Notes: a model not told the origin generated them from the letters alone. Positions 24,345-34,402 are shown, counted from the stretch's first letter. The stretch: DNA of 40,408 bases from Mongoliibacter sp. (GCF_007692705.1 NZ_REBN01000224.1:1-40408), one strand, 5' to 3'. Made by a program: numbers and translations.

Positions 24345-25043
24345 TTATTCGAAGATCAAATATGGACTTACCCTCTCCACCCAATCTTCACTGAAAATTT
24401 TGACTTGTAGTAGGTCTTCCGGCTTCCTGTAATCGCCATGCTGTTCCCTGTATGCCACAATCACCTTGGCAGCGCCATAGTTGATATAAGGGTGTTTGGC
24501 TATTTCAAAAACATCAGCTTGATTGATATTGAGTTTTCTGTATAATCCAGGTTTAAAATCAAAGTATTCAAAAACCCTATCCAAAACTTCAGGTGTCATG
24601 CCATAAACATCCAATAATTGGTCTTTGTGCAACAAGCCTCCCATTCCTTCTCTGAACTTCACAATCCTGCCAGCCATCTTCTGCCCTATTCCCGGAACTA
24701 CTTGCAAAACCACAGAGTCAGCCTCAAAAAAATCAAGCTTTTTCAACATAGGTGCTTCTCTACGTTGATAAGAAGATGATTTTTTAGTGGTATCTTGGAG
24801 GGTTGGAGAATTAAATTTGGCGAAATTTGGTTGATATAAGTGGAACCCAGCTTCCAACATACTATCAATCACCCCTTGATATTCAATGTAATGCTCTATG
24901 TTTTCATTTTCCAGCACTTTGTTATAAAAATTTGGAATAAAATAGAGCAAAAGGAATACTGGAATCAATAAAATGAACCCACGGGATTCTCTTCTGGAAA
25001 ATCCTAGATAGGTTCTAAGAAAAAAATAAAACTTAGACTTCAT
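24345..25043 (-). CDS. Membrane-anchored helix-hairpin-helix (ComEA-like) protein
   Basis: A 232-residue protein with a cytoplasmic N-terminal basic stretch (MKSKFYFFLRTYLGFSRRES), one membrane helix at about 22-40, a linker, and two tandem helix-hairpin-helix pairs at about 108-163 (VVPGIGQKMAGRIVKFREGM) and 170-230 (NINQADVFEIAKHPYI). The start at 25043 is preferred over 25070 because it begins directly at the conserved basic region. The domains bind DNA without sequence preference in ComEA, the DNA-uptake receptor, but the linker and two domain pairs differ from ComEA. DNA uptake or another DNA-binding role outside the membrane is possible. Confidence 0.87.
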   Translation of the reverse strand: MKSKFYFFLRTYLGFSRRESRGFILLIPVFLLLYFIPNFYNKVLENENIEHYIEYQGVIDSMLEAGFHLYQPNFAKFNSPTLQDTTKKSSSYQRREAPMLKKLDFFEADSVVLQVVPGIGQKMAGRIVKFREGMGGLLHKDQLLDVYGMTPEVLDRVFEYFDFKPGLYRKLNINQADVFEIAKHPYINYGAAKVIVAYREQHGDYRKPEDLLQVKIFSEDWVERVSPYLIFE

Positions 25044-25217
25044 AAAAATATCCTTTTGTCTAAAATCCAATCACCCGAACTTCGCCGTAATTGAAGAACA
25101 TAATTTAATAGGATTGAATGGAATATCCAAAAAGTAAAAATTTGAGGCTCTATAGAATTTAAATTCCAACCGCTCTTATTTAGATAGGTTTTAAATTAAG
25201 ACAGTATGTCACGAAAT

Positions 25218-25234
25218 TTTCTTTTGAAAAGAAA
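25218..25234. promoter_or_regulatory. 17-bp palindrome upstream of hemA
   Basis: TTTCTTTT and AAAAGAAA are perfect inverted arms of 8 bp around a single G. It ends six bases before the TAAATTTG element and covers the -33 region of that promoter. Placement suits a repressor or activator site for hemA; a one-base centre rules out a hairpin of any use. AT-rich palindromes can occur by chance. Confidence 0.4.
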
Positions 25235-25240
25235 CTGAAT

Positions 25241-25248
25241 TAAATTTG
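25241..25248 (+). promoter_or_regulatory. -7 element (TAAATTTG) of the hemA promoter
   Basis: Exact match to TAnnTTTG. Transcription would start near 25253-25256, after the ATG at 25250, which supports use of the ATG at 25268. A TTTG lies only 14 bases upstream, shorter than the usual spacer, so the -33 box is doubtful. Confidence 0.45.
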
Positions 25249-25267
25249 TATGCGAAAAGTATCAGAA

Positions 25268-26539
25268 ATGCAGCACAACTTCAGAGCGATAAGCTTGTCC
25301 CATAAAAATGCTCCCGTACAGATCCGAGAGGTTATCTCCTTAGATGAAGGTTCTATACATGCTTTACTGATTAAACTGAAGGATTTTTTCAGCCTGACTG
25401 ATACACTGATTCTATCTACTTGCAACAGAACAGAAGTTTATTATTCCCATGAATTAGACCTCAGCACTGAGATCATCAAATTGATAGGTTTGGAAAAAGG
25501 TATTTCTAATGTTGTAGATTATTTGGAATACTTCAATATCATAAATCACGACAGGGATTCAATTCAGCATTTGTTCAAAGTATCTATGGGTCTAGAGGCT
25601 CAGGTGGTCGGTGACATGCAGATTTCCAATCAGGTCAAAAGAGCATATCAAATGTCTGCTGACTTGGATCTTGCAGGTCCTTTTCTGCACAGACTTATGC
25701 ATACTGTCTTTTTTAGCAGTAAAAGAGTAGTGCAGGAAACAGCCTTTAAAGATGGCGCTGCTTCTGTATCCTATGCTGCTGTTGAATTGATCGAAGAACT
25801 TACTTCAAATACTTACCAGCCTCGTGTTCTTTTAATTGGTGTAGGTGAAATTGGGGAAGATGTGGCTAAGAATATGGTAAATATTCCTGACGCGAAAGTC
25901 ACCATATCCAACAGAACATTTGAAAAAGCTAAATCCTTAGCAGATGAATTGGGATATGATGCCATTCCTTTCGAGCAATGTATGGATGCCATGAATGACG
26001 CTGATGTTGTTGTCTCTTCGATCATGAAGTCAGAACCATTCATTACAAAATCTTTTGTAAAATCTTTGGACATTCCAAGCTATAAGCTATTTGTTGATTT
26101 ATCAGTACCTAGGAGTATTGAAACTACAATTGAGGATGTCCCCGGAGTAATGCTTTACAATGTTGATAATATCAGAAGCAAAGCCAGTGAAACCCTAGAA
26201 AGAAGGCTTGCTGCAGTACCAGAGGTAGAAAGAATCATAGAAGAGGCCATAGAAGAATTTTTTAACTGGAAAAAAGGAATGATGGTGTCTCCTACCATCA
26301 ACAAACTCAAAAATGCCCTTGAGCAGATACGTCAGGAAGAAATGGAAAGATTTCTCAAAAATGCCGATTCTGGTCAAGTAGCCATGATTGATAGGATTAC
26401 CAAGAGCATGATGCAAAAAGTGCTTAAGGTGCCTGTTGTGCAATTGAGAGCTGCTTGTCTAAGGGACGACGCAGATCAGATGATCAATATTATTTCTGAT
26501 TTATTCGACTTGGAAAAAATTAGCGAGAAAAAGGAATAA
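25268..26539 (+). CDS. hemA: Glutamyl-tRNA reductase
   Basis: A 423-residue enzyme that reduces glutamyl-tRNA(Glu) to glutamate-1-semialdehyde, the first step of C5-route haem synthesis. The catalytic domain contains the nucleophile Cys52 in STCNRTEVY. Next come FKVSMGLEAQVVGDMQI, the NADPH-binding Rossmann segment VLLIGVGEIGEDVAKNM, and the C-terminal dimerisation helices with VVQLRAACLRDD. The ATG at 25268 is chosen over 25250 because an apparent promoter element ends at 25248 and because homologues usually begin near MxHNF. No other hem gene is within the window. It is divergent from the helix-hairpin-helix gene. Confidence 0.95.
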   Translation: MQHNFRAISLSHKNAPVQIREVISLDEGSIHALLIKLKDFFSLTDTLILSTCNRTEVYYSHELDLSTEIIKLIGLEKGISNVVDYLEYFNIINHDRDSIQHLFKVSMGLEAQVVGDMQISNQVKRAYQMSADLDLAGPFLHRLMHTVFFSSKRVVQETAFKDGAASVSYAAVELIEELTSNTYQPRVLLIGVGEIGEDVAKNMVNIPDAKVTISNRTFEKAKSLADELGYDAIPFEQCMDAMNDADVVVSSIMKSEPFITKSFVKSLDIPSYKLFVDLSVPRSIETTIEDVPGVMLYNVDNIRSKASETLERRLAAVPEVERIIEEAIEEFFNWKKGMMVSPTINKLKNALEQIRQEEMERFLKNADSGQVAMIDRITKSMMQKVLKVPVVQLRAACLRDDADQMINIISDLFDLEKISEKKE

Positions 26540-26606
26540 GAAATTCCACATTCTACATTGAAATACAGTACTATTCCCTTTAATTTACCTCTTCAACTAG
26601 CTTAAG

Positions 26607-28187
26607 ATGAGTTCAAAATTAATTTGGGGTAGTATATTTTCTGCCTGTATCCTACATTTCACCCACTTACCTGCAATTTCCCAAACCTATGAGGTTTATG
26701 ACCAAAATCTCATGCTTAAATCCAGAGTGGAATATGACCACATCAGAATCTTGGGAGAATCTGTGAGGATAAGCAATGCAAACAATCAAGTCAAATTATT
26801 AAGTAGGGAATATAAACCCTTTATCAACCTAAAAGCAGAATCCATTCATGCTTATGACCAGCCCTGGATCATTACTCAGGGGAAGCAGGGTAAAGGAGCT
26901 TTTCATGAATATGGTGAAGAGATTTTACCCGCGGAATATGATAACGTACAGACCTTTTTCACTAGACTCCTTGCCAACAAAGGAAGGCAGTACTGGCTCT
27001 ATGATCACTCCACTCGTGAATTGACCGATGTAGGCACTTTTGACGAAGCTATTTTGGCCATGAACGGACAAGTAATTGCCAAAACAGCACAAGGATACTT
27101 TTTACCCTTGTCAGATGATCCTGACCACTTGTTTGATGAGATTAGAGAAATCAACCAAAACTACCTGATAGCAAAAGAAGCGACAGGCTATGGCTTGGTC
27201 AATAGAGAAGGGAATTATGTGCTCAGACCTGTTATTGATCACTTGGTCCACCTGGAAGAGGACTACTTTTATGCTTATGATGGCAACCAATACATGTTGA
27301 TAAAAGGTCGGGAAGGCAAAGCGGATATCAGCTATTCATCCTATCATAAAATCACCAATGAGGACGGAATGCTATTGGAATACATTCATGGCAAACTGCG
27401 TAGGGTAATGGATAACGACGGCATCTTATTGGATCAAGTAGGGATGGAAAAAGTGCTGCCTGTGGGAGAAAAGCATTACAATGTTTTTCTCAGAGACCAA
27501 ACAATGGGCTTACTTGGACCAAAAGGATGGGAAGTTAAGCCTATTGCAGGAGTTGACAAAATATTACCAGGCAAAGAAGGCTTATACCCTGCTTTGAAAG
27601 ATGGGAAATTGGGGTTTGTGGATGTCCTGGGAAAATGGGCTATCCCAGCCAAATTTGAAGATGGCAAGAAATTCAACGAAGGTTTTGCTGCCGTCAAATC
27701 GAATGGTCGATGGGGCTATATTGATAGAAATGGCAGCTGGATATCTGATACACAGTTTGAACAAGGAGCTGAATTCAAAAGAGGGCTAGCCTTGGTTAGG
27801 CTTTCAGGGAAACAAAATCTAATTGATAGAAGTGGGAATTTATTGCTATCGGAAGGCTATGAACGCATTTCCCGTGGAGCAGACAATTATTTTATTACTG
27901 AAGATGACAATAAATTTGGTTTAATTGCACCTGATGGAAAAGAGATTGTGGCACCCAAATTCCAAGAGCTTCGAAGGGAAGACCTCAATAAAATACTGGT
28001 CAGGTTAGGAGATAAGTATGGTATCCTTGATGAAAATGGTGATTATTTGCTACCCCTTTATTACAAAAGTATTGTATTTGACCAAGGTGCCAATCAGATC
28101 CTAGCAGAAGATTTCTATCAGTTCGAACCAGAACCTACTGCTGACATTAAAGTCGAATCAAACGGAAGGAAGAAACGCGGAGGTTAA
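26607..28187 (+). CDS. Secreted WG-repeat protein
   Basis: A 526-residue protein with a signal peptide (SACILHFTHLPAISQ, cleavage near residue 25). Several WG-type repeats occur, most clearly at about 330-400 (KLGFVDVLGKWAIPAKFEDG and RWGYIDRNGSWISDTQFEQG). More diverged copies lie near 190-215 and 400-500 (FGLIAPDGKEIVAPKFQE). WG repeats are about 40 residues, form beta-rich arrays and are presumed to bind ligands or proteins; no enzymatic motif is seen. The C-terminus is basic and charged. It starts 67 bases after hemA and may be read from the same transcript; no functional link is evident. Confidence 0.85.
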   Translation: MSSKLIWGSIFSACILHFTHLPAISQTYEVYDQNLMLKSRVEYDHIRILGESVRISNANNQVKLLSREYKPFINLKAESIHAYDQPWIITQGKQGKGAFHEYGEEILPAEYDNVQTFFTRLLANKGRQYWLYDHSTRELTDVGTFDEAILAMNGQVIAKTAQGYFLPLSDDPDHLFDEIREINQNYLIAKEATGYGLVNREGNYVLRPVIDHLVHLEEDYFYAYDGNQYMLIKGREGKADISYSSYHKITNEDGMLLEYIHGKLRRVMDNDGILLDQVGMEKVLPVGEKHYNVFLRDQTMGLLGPKGWEVKPIAGVDKILPGKEGLYPALKDGKLGFVDVLGKWAIPAKFEDGKKFNEGFAAVKSNGRWGYIDRNGSWISDTQFEQGAEFKRGLALVRLSGKQNLIDRSGNLLLSEGYERISRGADNYFITEDDNKFGLIAPDGKEIVAPKFQELRREDLNKILVRLGDKYGILDENGDYLLPLYYKSIVFDQGANQILAEDFYQFEPEPTADIKVESNGRKKRGG

Positions 28188-28230
28188 TCCAATTCTTTTG
28201 TGAAAACGCAAAATACTTCCAATTCTTTTG
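28188..28230. repeat. 13-nt direct repeat, two copies 30 bases apart
   Basis: TCCAATTCTTTTG occurs at 28188-28200 and exactly again at 28218-28230, in the convergent gap between the WG-repeat gene and addB. The bases between are unrelated. No hairpin is formed. Confidence 0.6.
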
Positions 28231-28311
28231 AAGCTAATTAAGTAAATATTTCAATTGCTATAATTTAGGAATTCTTCAAAAGCTGCTAAAGATTCCCATA
28301 ACCTGATTTGA

Positions 28312-31149
28312 TCACCTTCCACACATCTCTTTGTAAGGACAGTAACCACATTTTAAAATATCTTCAGTCTGTGTAAAAGGAATGTTTGCATCAAAAATCT
28401 CTGCCAATAGTCCGCTCAGACCTTCCTCAAATTCTTCTCTATGGTCAAAGTAATTTTCAACTTCAGACTTGTCCATCAAAAGGAAAGGACTGAAGTTTTC
28501 TTTAAAGATTTCTTTGACGTTGAATAAGCCAGGTTTTAAGGGCTTTAGATTTGAATCATTGGCAAATTGGTAAAGGTAAGCATAAAGCATTGTCTGAAGA
28601 CCTGCTTTATTTCTGTTTTTATTTTCTCTATCGACTAAAGAAGGAATGGACTCTATTTTTTTATTATCCTTTCCGGTTTTATAATCCAATAGTCTGATAA
28701 TCCCCTCTCGTTCATCAACCCGGTCTATCAATCCATAAAGACCTATTGGCTGTATTTTGCCATCTACATTGACGGGGATGCTTGCATGATAATCTTTTTC
28801 CAAACCTAGAACCTTAAAATCTCCATTTCTCAGGTCATATTCCACGATAGCTTGAATATAATTTACAAAAATCTCCCTGACTATTTCCATCTGACCGGTA
28901 ATGTGAATATCAGTACCTTCTGACTGCTTATAAAAATCCATGATGGCCTTGTCTACCATAGCAGGAATCTGTGGCTTGATTCGCTCAAGTTCATGCGGAG
29001 TGATTTTCCGGAATTCCTGACCCTCCGGAACTTGGTATAAAAATTCAATGGCCTTGTGTAAAATACTTCCAAAAACGCCTGCATCAACTTCTGCGGCAAC
29101 TTCCTCTTTTTCATTCAATCCAGCCACATAACGAAAATAGAAACGGAGAGAACAATCCAAGTAGGAATTAATTCCCGAAGCAGAAAGCTTTTTTCTGTGG
29201 TCTTTGGGACTTCCTTGAACCACATATTTGCGCAGCGTATCCAGAATAGCCTCTGTTTTCTCAATATAAATCTCCCTTGATGGGGTAAGCGTAGCTTCCA
29301 ACATAACCACTTGAGGATTGGAAATCCCCAACTCCACTTGCATCTGTTGGAGAAAACGGGACATCTCCCCTGCCTTACCTTGATTGGCAGAAGTACTATA
29401 TATCAGGTGCACCTCTTCTGCCCTATGCAAAAGCCTATAAAATGTGTAGGCATAAATGGCATCATTCTGTTCTTGAACAGGCAACTTGAAGGCTCTCCTC
29501 AGGTTATAAGGAATCATGGAATTAATGCCTCCCCCAGGAGGAAAACTCCCCTCGTTCACATCACAGACAATCACCCGCTTGAAATCAAGGTTTCTGGACT
29601 CAAGGACTCCCATAAGCTGCAAACCCTCCAAAGGTTCTCCTTCAAACGGCAACTTGACTTCTCTGAATAATTGTCTGAAAAGCTTTAGAAAAAACTCAGT
29701 CTTCAAATCCCCCAACCTATTCCCTTTGAAATTCTCCTTCATCCTATTGAGTAACTTGTAGGTTTGAAAAAGATAGGAGCGCTGAATACTGTCATCCTTG
29801 AGCTGTTCAGCTAGCTTCGAAAGCAAATCTCCTAGGTATTCAAACAACTCAACCGCCTCTACTTTCTTAAATATCATGGAAAACAAACCACCTCCTTGTT
29901 CGAAAACTTCAGAAGGAATATCAAGGCTATTGGTACTTGAAATATGCATTTTCAATGAAGCTACAAATGCACTGTCAGCATCAATGAGGTAGGTGAAGGA
30001 CAAAAGATCAAGTACAGGTTTATGGTAGAAAAAAGTCTTCCCATTCCTTACTTTAATAAAGCGCTGCAAATCCAATATTGCATCCAAAAATGCGTAAACA
30101 GGTGCATTTCGGATAGGATAACCCATAGTGACATTCAGCTTTTCAATTTGCTCAGGTATGGCATGCAATGTTGGGAAAAGCAGTTGCTCGTCAGGTAAAA
30201 TAACAACAGTCTCCTCCAAAGACTCCCCTGCTTTTACTTGTTCCAATAAACTACCTACAAGATTCGCCTGATTGATTTTCAGAGGCACTGCGTAAGTTGA
30301 AATCATCTTGGATTTTGAAGCTATTCTTGATGGAATCTCTTCGGGGAAGGTTGGCCCAAACACAGGATCCTTCCTATAATCTCTGAAAAATAAGCCAGAT
30401 TCCTGCCTTTCATCCTTGAGATAATAGGTGTCTATGTCCCAATAAATCTCAGCTCCATATTGCTTGATGAAATGTTTGATCAGCTTTTCCTCAGTATAAG
30501 TGAAGGCGTTGAAACCCACAAACACATAGTGTTTTTCGGGGGCTTCCATATTATCCAACTTGGAAATGGCATTCCTGTATATTTTACCTGTATAAGACAA
30601 TCCTGACACATCCAAGTGGGCATTAAAACGCTCATACAAGTCTCCCAAAATCTGCCAAAAACGAAGGAATTTTTCTTTCTCCTTGTCCTTTTGGCTCTTG
30701 AAAGACTTCCAAAACTGCTCAATCAATTTCACCTGATCATCTGTCAGGTAGCTGAGATCCGCTTCAAAACTTTTGATCTCAGAAAGGTTTCTATAAAGGG
30801 TTTTGGCATCAGCCATAAACTGATCTATGTCGTTAAAATCTTTCAGGATCAATTCCCCCCAAAAGTAGAACCTATCAAAATCTTCCGGTTCAGACTGTAG
30901 CTGACAATACACCTCATACAGTTCAAATACCAAACTCAGATTATCCGCGGGCACTTGTCCTGCCAGACCACCAAAGACCTGTTCTATGGTTTTCACGTCT
31001 GGCATCCAACTGGGATGGTCTATCAATTCCCCCATGTACCTAATAAAAAATAATCCCGCCCTGCGGTTTGGTAAGACCACTACAGTATCTTTCATATCTC
31101 TGCCTGATGCCAGAATAGAGGCAGCTGTATCTTTCAAAAAACTATCCAT
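28312..31149 (-). CDS. addB: AddB-type exonuclease subunit with Fe-S nuclease domain
   Basis: A 945-residue subunit of an AddAB-like helicase-nuclease that resects double-strand breaks. The N-terminal two thirds are an inactivated helicase-like fold (VVVLPNRRAGLFFIRYM, then VIVCDVNEGSFPPGG). The C-terminal PD-(D/E)xK nuclease has His698, Asp809 (GLIDRVD) and Asp822-Lys824 (LLDYKTG). The cysteines Cys666 and Cys934, Cys937, Cys943 (CGYCPYKEMC) match the [4Fe-4S] staple of AddB nucleases. Its start overlaps the addA stop by 8 bases, so the two subunits are co-translated. Similarity to B. subtilis AddB is structural; overall identity is likely low. Confidence 0.88.
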   Translation of the reverse strand: MDSFLKDTAASILASGRDMKDTVVVLPNRRAGLFFIRYMGELIDHPSWMPDVKTIEQVFGGLAGQVPADNLSLVFELYEVYCQLQSEPEDFDRFYFWGELILKDFNDIDQFMADAKTLYRNLSEIKSFEADLSYLTDDQVKLIEQFWKSFKSQKDKEKEKFLRFWQILGDLYERFNAHLDVSGLSYTGKIYRNAISKLDNMEAPEKHYVFVGFNAFTYTEEKLIKHFIKQYGAEIYWDIDTYYLKDERQESGLFFRDYRKDPVFGPTFPEEIPSRIASKSKMISTYAVPLKINQANLVGSLLEQVKAGESLEETVVILPDEQLLFPTLHAIPEQIEKLNVTMGYPIRNAPVYAFLDAILDLQRFIKVRNGKTFFYHKPVLDLLSFTYLIDADSAFVASLKMHISSTNSLDIPSEVFEQGGGLFSMIFKKVEAVELFEYLGDLLSKLAEQLKDDSIQRSYLFQTYKLLNRMKENFKGNRLGDLKTEFFLKLFRQLFREVKLPFEGEPLEGLQLMGVLESRNLDFKRVIVCDVNEGSFPPGGGINSMIPYNLRRAFKLPVQEQNDAIYAYTFYRLLHRAEEVHLIYSTSANQGKAGEMSRFLQQMQVELGISNPQVVMLEATLTPSREIYIEKTEAILDTLRKYVVQGSPKDHRKKLSASGINSYLDCSLRFYFRYVAGLNEKEEVAAEVDAGVFGSILHKAIEFLYQVPEGQEFRKITPHELERIKPQIPAMVDKAIMDFYKQSEGTDIHITGQMEIVREIFVNYIQAIVEYDLRNGDFKVLGLEKDYHASIPVNVDGKIQPIGLYGLIDRVDEREGIIRLLDYKTGKDNKKIESIPSLVDRENKNRNKAGLQTMLYAYLYQFANDSNLKPLKPGLFNVKEIFKENFSPFLLMDKSEVENYFDHREEFEEGLSGLLAEIFDANIPFTQTEDILKCGYCPYKEMCGR

Positions 31150-34100
31150 ATACTTCTATGATTTGTGTAGGTTCTAGGTAGCAGAGGTAGCCTTTGACAA
31201 CCAAAGGCACGATCTGCCCTAACAATTGCATGTACTCTCTTACCTGAACTTGATGCGAATCTTTCTTAACTCCGGTTTTAAAATCCAATACAATGACCTC
31301 TTTTTCACTGATGAGGATACGGTCAGGCCTCCTTTGGGCTCCACCAGGAAGCAGTATTCCCTGCTCTGCGAACGCTTTATATTCACCGGAATACCAGTTT
31401 CGGAATTGGGATGTAGAAAATAAATCCTTGAGCTGCTTTTCCAATTCAACTTTGACTTGCTCTTCAAACCTACCCTCAAAACTATATTGCGTCACCAATG
31501 AAAGGGCTTCTTTCAGGGTATTGGAGTTTTCAAGGATTTCGTGAACCAATACACCAATTTTTCTTTCGGAACGATCTTGTATCCCGATATGCCCAAAATC
31601 CCAGGCATACTCTTTGGTCTTCAATCTACTGCTCCACTCTGTATATCCCCAATTCAACAGGAGCTCCTTTTTAGAAAAATCTTTTTCTTTTTCTTTTAGC
31701 TCAGGCCATTCTCCAAATTCAAATACTTTTGATTCAGAATTCCATATGGCTTCCTCCCCCATACTGGTACAGAACTGACCTTCTTCAAATAAGGTATACA
31801 ATATTCCCCCTGTGGTTTTGGTAGAAATTCCACTGCTCTTCGAAGTGATATAATTTGCATGTCCCCAGATTATTTCCTCAGCACGGGTAAATGCAACGTA
31901 TAGCATGTTGAGTGAATCCAAGTAAGCTAATTTCACTTCCTCGGAATAGAGTGACTCAAAAGCCGTCTGACTTAGGTCTTTATTATGAGAAAGGGGCATG
32001 ACGGCTTGAAGATCCTCCTCTTGCCATGGTGACCAAAGTATTGGCGCTTGATTGCCTGTAGCCACCACTTTCCAATCAACAAAAGGCATCAAAATCACTT
32101 TATATTGTAAGCCTTTAGATTTGTGAATAGTCAAAATCCGCATCGCATCATGGTCTTCGGGGATTTTCACTGTTTGCTTGTCTTTATTCAATTCCCACCA
32201 ATCCAGAAAGCCTGCTAAGTCCGCTCTGTTCTTTTTTACAAAATCAAAAACAGCTTCTTTAAAGCCAGAGATATAAGCCAAATCAGTTCCTGCATCGGTA
32301 AGCTCCAAAAACTGTATCAACACGTCCACCAACTCCAAGAGAGGCTGCTGAAGCCACTTCCCTACATGAGTCTCCAATTGTCTCTGCTTGGACTGTATTT
32401 CTGTAGCGAGTCCACCCAATTCAAATAATTCGTGTGTATAAGGTATTTTATGAAAAAGAGCATAATAATAAAAGCAAGTTTTAATCGCCACCTGATCTTC
32501 CTGATCTCTGAGGTATTTCAGTAGCGATATCAAAGCCTTTACAGCAGCGGACCTATGGATAAACAAGGATTCTTCTGATAGAACATCGTAACCATAGCCG
32601 TTCCCCTTGTTTTCCCGGGCATAGTCTATCAGTTTATCTGCTATTTGGGCACCTTCCTGGTTTTTCCTGACCAAAAATGCGATATCCTTTAAGGCATATC
32701 CCTTATCCTGGAGACGCTCCACCAATTCCGGTATTTTATCCAGAACCTCTATCTCCTCTTGTTCTTCAGCATCCTCATCGTTTTCATGGTTAGCACTTCT
32801 TCTGTACTCTTTTTCTGTGAATTCCAAGTGGATAAAGCCCTGAAAAGGAAGGGCTCTTTTCTTCTGAGGAACTTGCTGACGGACCTCAGCGAAGGCCTGC
32901 CCAAGCATATTACCTGCATCTACCTGAAAATCTGATTGTATCAATTGCTGCATCCACTCTGGCAAATTGCCAAAAAGTGTATTGTTGAAATCTATCACTT
33001 TCGGGAGGCTCCTGAAATTGACATCCAGATTTTTGACTTCAATCATGGCACTCCCAATCTGTTGCTCAACCTCATTCAAAAGCAGCTCCAGCTTCCCACC
33101 TCTCCAACGGTAAATGGATTGCTTGACATCCCCAACCAGCAAATTGGTATTTCCCGAAGCCAGAGAGTTGAGTAATAATGGTTTGAAACTGGACCACTGA
33201 AAATCCGAAGTATCCTGAAACTCATCAATCAGGAAATGCTTGTATTGATTCCCTATTTTTTCATAAATAAATGGCGCTTCATTGTCTTTGGTAATTTCTT
33301 TTAGAAAATCATTGACATCAGAGATCAATAAAATGCCTTCCTCATCTTTTAACTCTCTCAATTCCAAAATAAGGTTCCTGAAAACTCCATAGACGCGCAG
33401 ATTTTTAAGTAAAGCATCCAAGGTATTCCACCTTGTTCTTAACGGAAGAGCATCAATAATCAATGATCTCAGTCCCCCATCTACAGCTGCTGAAATCGAA
33501 TCCTTCTTTTTGGAAGTTTTGGTATACCAACCTTCCACACTATCTATATTGACGAGTTGCTTTTCGGTGAAAGTAGGAAAAGGGTGAATTTGATCACCAA
33601 ACTTCTCAAATTTGCCTGCAAAATTAGAGTTGCCTTTTCCACCTGAAAAATCCGCCCAGTCCAACCCATTCCTTTCACGGATGGCATTGGCTTTTTCCTT
33701 AATTTCCAATGCTATTTGAACCAATATAGATCTCTGCTGAAAAATATATGCCCTAAGCTCCTGTACGAAGTCCTCCTTTTCCAAAGCCGTCTGAAAGCTT
33801 TCTCTGTGAAGCTTGAATTTTTCCTGAAAAATCTCCCTGCCGAGTTCTTTTATACCCAAGCGGACATCCCAAGATTTCCCATTCTCAATTTGGTCTTTCG
33901 CATATTCCACTAGCCATTGCTTGAGATTTTGATCCTCTGACACTTTCTCCACCACCCTATCTACCAGCCTATCCAATACAGCCTGTTGGTCCAGTTCAAT
34001 GTCAAACTTGGCTTGTAAGTCCATCTCTCTGGCAAATGACCTGATGACTTTTTGAAAAAACGAATCTATAGTACTGACTGAAAAATATCCATAGGAATGG

Positions 34101-34402
34101 AGTATGTCCAACAGGGTATTTTTTGCCCTTTCACTAAGCGTCTTATCATCTATCTCCAGATGCCTCATCAGTTCCTGATCCAGAAATTCTTCAGGCCTAA
34201 CCTCTCTGGAAATCCTCTCCAAAAACTCAAGAATCCGCTCTTTCATCTCCTGGGTCGCCTTATTGGTAAAAGTAACTGCAAGTATCTGCCTGAAAGCTCC
34301 AGGACTCCCAAGGGCAAGTTTGAGGTATTCCAAAGTAAGTGTGTAGGTCTTTCCGGATCCAGCAGAAGACTTATAAATTATAAAAGGTCGGATACTTTCC
34401 AT
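31142..34402 (-). CDS. addA: AddA-type UvrD-family helicase-nuclease
   Basis: A 1086-residue SF1A helicase with a C-terminal nuclease. Walker A is SSAGSGKT (12-19), Walker B DEFQDT (393-398), motif III GDVKQSIYRWRGG (424-436); motif V/VI follow with ILTIHKSKGLQYKVI and LNMLYVAFTRAEE. The C-terminal PD-(D/E)xK domain has VLDFKTG (about 1038-1044). With AddB it unwinds and degrades DNA ends and loads RecA. The start at 34402 (MESIRPF) is preferred over 34429, since it places the Walker A motif at the usual distance from the N-terminus. It is the first gene of the addA-addB pair. Confidence 0.93.
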   Translation of the reverse strand: MESIRPFIIYKSSAGSGKTYTLTLEYLKLALGSPGAFRQILAVTFTNKATQEMKERILEFLERISREVRPEEFLDQELMRHLEIDDKTLSERAKNTLLDILHSYGYFSVSTIDSFFQKVIRSFAREMDLQAKFDIELDQQAVLDRLVDRVVEKVSEDQNLKQWLVEYAKDQIENGKSWDVRLGIKELGREIFQEKFKLHRESFQTALEKEDFVQELRAYIFQQRSILVQIALEIKEKANAIRERNGLDWADFSGGKGNSNFAGKFEKFGDQIHPFPTFTEKQLVNIDSVEGWYTKTSKKKDSISAAVDGGLRSLIIDALPLRTRWNTLDALLKNLRVYGVFRNLILELRELKDEEGILLISDVNDFLKEITKDNEAPFIYEKIGNQYKHFLIDEFQDTSDFQWSSFKPLLLNSLASGNTNLLVGDVKQSIYRWRGGKLELLLNEVEQQIGSAMIEVKNLDVNFRSLPKVIDFNNTLFGNLPEWMQQLIQSDFQVDAGNMLGQAFAEVRQQVPQKKRALPFQGFIHLEFTEKEYRRSANHENDEDAEEQEEIEVLDKIPELVERLQDKGYALKDIAFLVRKNQEGAQIADKLIDYARENKGNGYGYDVLSEESLFIHRSAAVKALISLLKYLRDQEDQVAIKTCFYYYALFHKIPYTHELFELGGLATEIQSKQRQLETHVGKWLQQPLLELVDVLIQFLELTDAGTDLAYISGFKEAVFDFVKKNRADLAGFLDWWELNKDKQTVKIPEDHDAMRILTIHKSKGLQYKVILMPFVDWKVVATGNQAPILWSPWQEEDLQAVMPLSHNKDLSQTAFESLYSEEVKLAYLDSLNMLYVAFTRAEEIIWGHANYITSKSSGISTKTTGGILYTLFEEGQFCTSMGEEAIWNSESKVFEFGEWPELKEKEKDFSKKELLLNWGYTEWSSRLKTKEYAWDFGHIGIQDRSERKIGVLVHEILENSNTLKEALSLVTQYSFEGRFEEQVKVELEKQLKDLFSTSQFRNWYSGEYKAFAEQGILLPGGAQRRPDRILISEKEVIVLDFKTGVKKDSHQVQVREYMQLLGQIVPLVVKGYLCYLEPTQIIEVYG

